Assembly (NCBI RefSeq): GCF_031157275.1
Contig: NZ_JAVIFW010000009.1
Location: 248,001 to 312,000, forward strand
Source: Streptomyces sp. LHD-70
GTDB taxonomy: Bacteria > Actinomycetota > Actinomycetes > Streptomycetales > Streptomycetaceae
DNA: 64,000 bases
Direction of reading: 5' to 3'
Shown here: positions 61,825 through 64,000 of the stretch, piece by piece
Layout of the letters: every line of letters begins with the position of its first letter
How positions within the stretch are numbered: position 1 is the first letter of the stretch
Made by a program: the position numbers and the translations under genes
The notes under the pieces: generated by a model
Databases searched by the model: none
What the model was told of the DNA's origin: nothing
What the model saw: the letters and a program-made list of their open reading frames with translations, nothing else

Positions 61825-62125
61825 GCTCCGCTCTCTCGCCCGAGGCGATGCCGGTGGTCAGAGGTGTCAGTGGTGTCAGTGGTGTCGGAGGTGTCAGAGA
61901 CTTCAGCGCTGCGGAGGCTTCAGCGGCTCAGAGGCTTCAGAGGCTTCAGAGGCGCTTCACGCTACTACCGCGCCCGCCCGCGACAGGGCGCGGCAGCGGC
62001 ACCTGTCAGCGCGGAGGAGGATCCCCCAGTACGCGCGTACGAAAGCCGGCCGGCCCGCGGCGAGCACCCCGGCCCCCGGCAGCACCCCGGCTCACACTAA
62101 AAACGCACGTACGGGACGCCCCGGC
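61825..62125. repeat. 301-bp gap with TTCAGAGGC/GTGTCAGTG repeats
   Basis: From 61855 to 61960 the units GGTGTCAGTG (three) and AGGCTTCAG (four or more) repeat. After 61960 a GC-rich, partly palindromic stretch (GGCCGGCCCGCGGC area) leads to the devB end. No gene is supported. Confidence 0.75.
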
Positions 62126-62899
62126 TCACAGCAACGCCCCCGCCCACACCGCCTTCAGCACGGCCCCGAGCGAGTCCACCACGTGCTCCGCACCCGCGGA
62201 GCGCAGCTTCTTCTGGCGCAGCTCGTCCTGCCCGTACCCCAGGAACGCCACGCCCGCCTCGCGCGCGGCCAGGTAGTCCGCGGGGGTGTCGCCGATCATC
62301 AGCGTCCTCGACGGGTGCGCGCCGAGGGAGCCGAGCGCGCGGTGCAGGCAGTCCGGGTCGGGCTTCAGCGCGTGGACGTGTTCGGTGCGGCGGCCGTGGA
62401 TGTGCGGACCGAAGCAGTCGGCGACGCCGCGCCCGTGGACGTAGTGGCGGGCGGCCTCGGGCGCGTTGTTGGTGGCGACGGCGAGCCGGGCGCCGGTGGC
62501 GTGCCAGGTGCGGATCAGCCGGTCCACGTACGGGGTGGGGAAGGCGCGGGCCGCGGCGTGCAGCTCCTCCTCGGTGAGCCTCGCCTCCAGGTCCGCCTCC
62601 AGGGAGCTGCCGGGGCGCGCGCGGTGGACGGCGCGCAGCACGGCGTGCGGGTCGGCGGAGTCCCGCTCGTCCGCCGTGAGCAGGCCCGCTTCGCCCTGGT
62701 CCGCGAGCCAGCCGACGAGGTTGTCCACGACGGTCTGGGCGTCATGGTTCGCGTAGAGACGGCAGATCGGGCCGTCGAAATCGAAGAGAACGCACTCCGC
62801 CTGCGTGATCACCTCGCGCAGGTCCCTTGCGACCCGCAAGTCCTCGGCGTTCTCGATCACTTGACCCACCCGCCCGTCCGGCGCCGTATCGGAAGTCAC
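62126..62899 (-). CDS. devB: DevB-like HAD hydrolase
   Basis: 257 residues. HAD motif I VLFDFDGPICRLY, motif II VATNNAPEAA, motif III Lys (KPDPDCLHRAL), motif IV LMIGDTPADYLAA. A cap of helices lies between motif I and II. Directly follows the GntR gene (its GTG abuts the TAG stop), the pairing described for devA-devB in S. coelicolor, where they affect aerial mycelium development. Substrate unknown. Confidence 0.88.
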   Translation of the reverse strand: MTSDTAPDGRVGQVIENAEDLRVARDLREVITQAECVLFDFDGPICRLYANHDAQTVVDNLVGWLADQGEAGLLTADERDSADPHAVLRAVHRARPGSSLEADLEARLTEEELHAAARAFPTPYVDRLIRTWHATGARLAVATNNAPEAARHYVHGRGVADCFGPHIHGRRTEHVHALKPDPDCLHRALGSLGAHPSRTLMIGDTPADYLAAREAGVAFLGYGQDELRQKKLRSAGAEHVVDSLGAVLKAVWAGALL

Positions 62900-63772
62900 C
62901 TAAGAGAGTGTCAGGGTACGGGCGATGGTGTTCCAGAGCGCGTCGAACCACTTCTGCGACTCGTCGACGAACGCCTCGTCGCTCTGGCCCACGGATCTCT
63001 CGAAGGAGAAGAGCAACGACTGGGTGCCGAGCGCGTCGTACATATGGATCTTCTCGCTGTCGATCTCCTCCTCCCGCTTGGTCACCATGTAGTACGCGAG
63101 CAACGCCTCGGAGCCGTTGAGGAGATACAGCTTCATCGCCGGGGTGAACGGCAGGGCCCGGAACTCCACCTTGACGTCGATGCCGTGACTGGCGCGCAGG
63201 GCGCGGAGGTTGTGGCGCAGGACCTGGCCCTGGGCGTTGCGCTGGGCGAGCCAGCGGCTGTGCACCGGTTCGTCGACCGCCTCGTCCGCGGCGGCGGCGT
63301 GCTCGGACGGCTCGCCCGCGGGCACGGGGAAGGCGAGGTTGATGCGGCTGCTGGGGAGCAGAACGCGCACGGTGATCGACTCGGGGCGGATGCGGCCGTC
63401 GTAGATCAGCCGCAGGGGTTCGCTCAGGCCCATCATCAGCGTCTCGGAGGTCAGGCAGACCGCGTCGATGGTCACCCGCTCGGCCTGAAAGGCGTCGATC
63501 AGGCGCGGGGCCAGGCCGACCATCGTGGTCTGCGGCTCCTCGTCCTGCCCCGGCAGGGCGACCTCCGGCGGGCTGCCCCGGGAGACGTTCACCAGCAGGC
63601 CCTCCTGCGCGAGGGTCGCGAGCGCCTGCCGCACCGCGCCGCGCTCGACGCCGAACTCCTCGGCGAGCTTGGCCTGGGTCGGCATGCGGCTGCCCGCGGC
63701 TACGGCTCCGCTGCGGATACGCCGCCGGAGTTCGTCGGCTATGTCCTTGTGCGAGGGCTTTCTGCCGTTCAC
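62900..63772 (-). CDS. devA: DevA-like GntR regulator
   Basis: 290 residues from GTG 63772 (VNGRKPSHKDIADELRRRIRSG). It has AGGAGA nine bases before; an in-frame GTG at 63793 is a second possibility without such a site. The N-terminal winged helix (residues 5-70) contains AEEFGVERGAVRQALATLAQEG. A 200-residue effector domain follows, ending WFDALWNTIARTLTLS. Resembles S. coelicolor DevA by pairing with devB, by order next to mshA, and by the same domain plan. Autoregulation is probable from palindromes upstream. Confidence 0.85.
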   Translation of the reverse strand: MNGRKPSHKDIADELRRRIRSGAVAAGSRMPTQAKLAEEFGVERGAVRQALATLAQEGLLVNVSRGSPPEVALPGQDEEPQTTMVGLAPRLIDAFQAERVTIDAVCLTSETLMMGLSEPLRLIYDGRIRPESITVRVLLPSSRINLAFPVPAGEPSEHAAAADEAVDEPVHSRWLAQRNAQGQVLRHNLRALRASHGIDVKVEFRALPFTPAMKLYLLNGSEALLAYYMVTKREEEIDSEKIHMYDALGTQSLLFSFERSVGQSDEAFVDESQKWFDALWNTIARTLTLS

Positions 63773-63808
63773 CGCAACGCTCTCCTGGGTCACGCCCCAA
63801 ACGGTACA

Positions 63809-63919
63809 ACTCCCCACTATCTCTGGGGAGTTCTGTGAAGACTGTTTAACCAGCCCGACCAATCGGGGACAACTACAGTGAAGTTGGCAGCCAACTTTAC
63901 CAAGTTAGGACCACCTAAC
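63809..63919. promoter_or_regulatory. Three inverted repeats between devA and the next gene
   Basis: ACTCCCC-9 nt-GGGGAGT (63809-63831), AAGTTGGC-A-GCCAACTT (63881-63897) and GTTAGG-ACCA-CCTAAC (63904-63919) are all perfect. The divergent gap is only 160 bp and AT-richer than its surroundings. GntR proteins bind such short palindromes. Confidence 0.7.
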
Positions 63920-63952
63920 CGCCAACTCCTCCCACCTGAAGGAGGATCCACC

Positions 63953-64000
63953 ATGCCCGTCATCGCCATCCTCGGAGCCGCGTTCGTGATCGGCTTCGAG
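63953..64000 (+). CDS. Start of a further gene (partial, runs off the window)
   Basis: ATG ten bases after GAAGGAGGA, a near-perfect ribosome site. The first 16 residues read MPVIAILGAAFVIGFE, which is hydrophobic and may begin a membrane protein or signal anchor. Family cannot be determined. Confidence 0.7.
   Translation, partial: MPVIAILGAAFVIGFE

Overview
The window is chromosomal DNA from a Streptomyces (or very close relative). It has very high GC, GC-rich third codon positions, frequent GTG starts and many ATGA/GTGA overlaps. It also contains Streptomyces marker genes: the MsiK sugar ATPase, PhoR/PhoP/PhoU, mycothiol MshA, an XRE/DUF397 cluster, a DevA/DevB-like pair and an HbpS/SenS/SenR-like set. 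Gene order from msiK through carD, phoP-phoR-phoU, gpmA and mshA to devA/devB looks like the conserved core of the chromosome as I remember it for S. coelicolor (recall, not a search).

Layout. 0-5 kb: a secreted M1 peptidase and an HbpS-like secreted haem-binding protein, divergent from a SenS/SenR-like two-component pair. 5-13.4 kb: pentapeptide-repeat protein, FAD oxidoreductase, quinone-type oxidoreductase, drug-efflux MFS, Eis-like acetyltransferase, then an XRE-DUF397-DUF397 operon divergent from three overlapping small unknown genes. 13.4-25.4 kb: acetyltransferase, APH-type kinase, amino-group FAD oxidase, a second two-component system whose kinase carries an unusual C-terminal membrane and exported domain, a MacB/FtsX-type ABC transporter, hemerythrin, secreted phospholipase A2 and DUF899. 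25.5-27.3 kb: a 1.77-kb island flanked by a 43-bp repeat of the tRNA-Thr(TGT) 3' part. It holds a ribbon-helix-helix-like small gene and a frameshifted partner. 27.4-37 kb: msiK, a sugar nucleotidyltransferase, a DoxX-family protein, then rlmB, cysS, a truncated PPOX remnant, ispF, ispD and carD in one leftward run. 37-46 kb: a lipoprotein, phoP-phoR and divergent phoU with PHO boxes, gpmA, an MFS transporter and a Tat-exported beta-helix protein. 46-54 kb: YbjN-mshA, a methyltransferase, an NlpC/P60 hydrolase, a REC-PP2C phosphatase, DUF2516, an HbhA-like protein and an XRE regulator with a perfect palindrome upstream. 54-64 kb: a HAD protein, a HelD/HelR-like helicase, two TetR regulators, a DrrAB-type exporter with a doubled operator-like site, an APH-type kinase, devB/devA-like genes and the start of one further gene.

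The genes mostly serve sensing, envelope and redox homeostasis, phosphate and carbon control and drug resistance. The most striking non-genic signal is a recurring class of short tandem repeats that start at, or include, the stop codon of unrelated genes. The same kind of repeat also appears in frame inside several proteins. I found no rRNA, CRISPR array, complete insertion sequence or biosynthetic megacluster.
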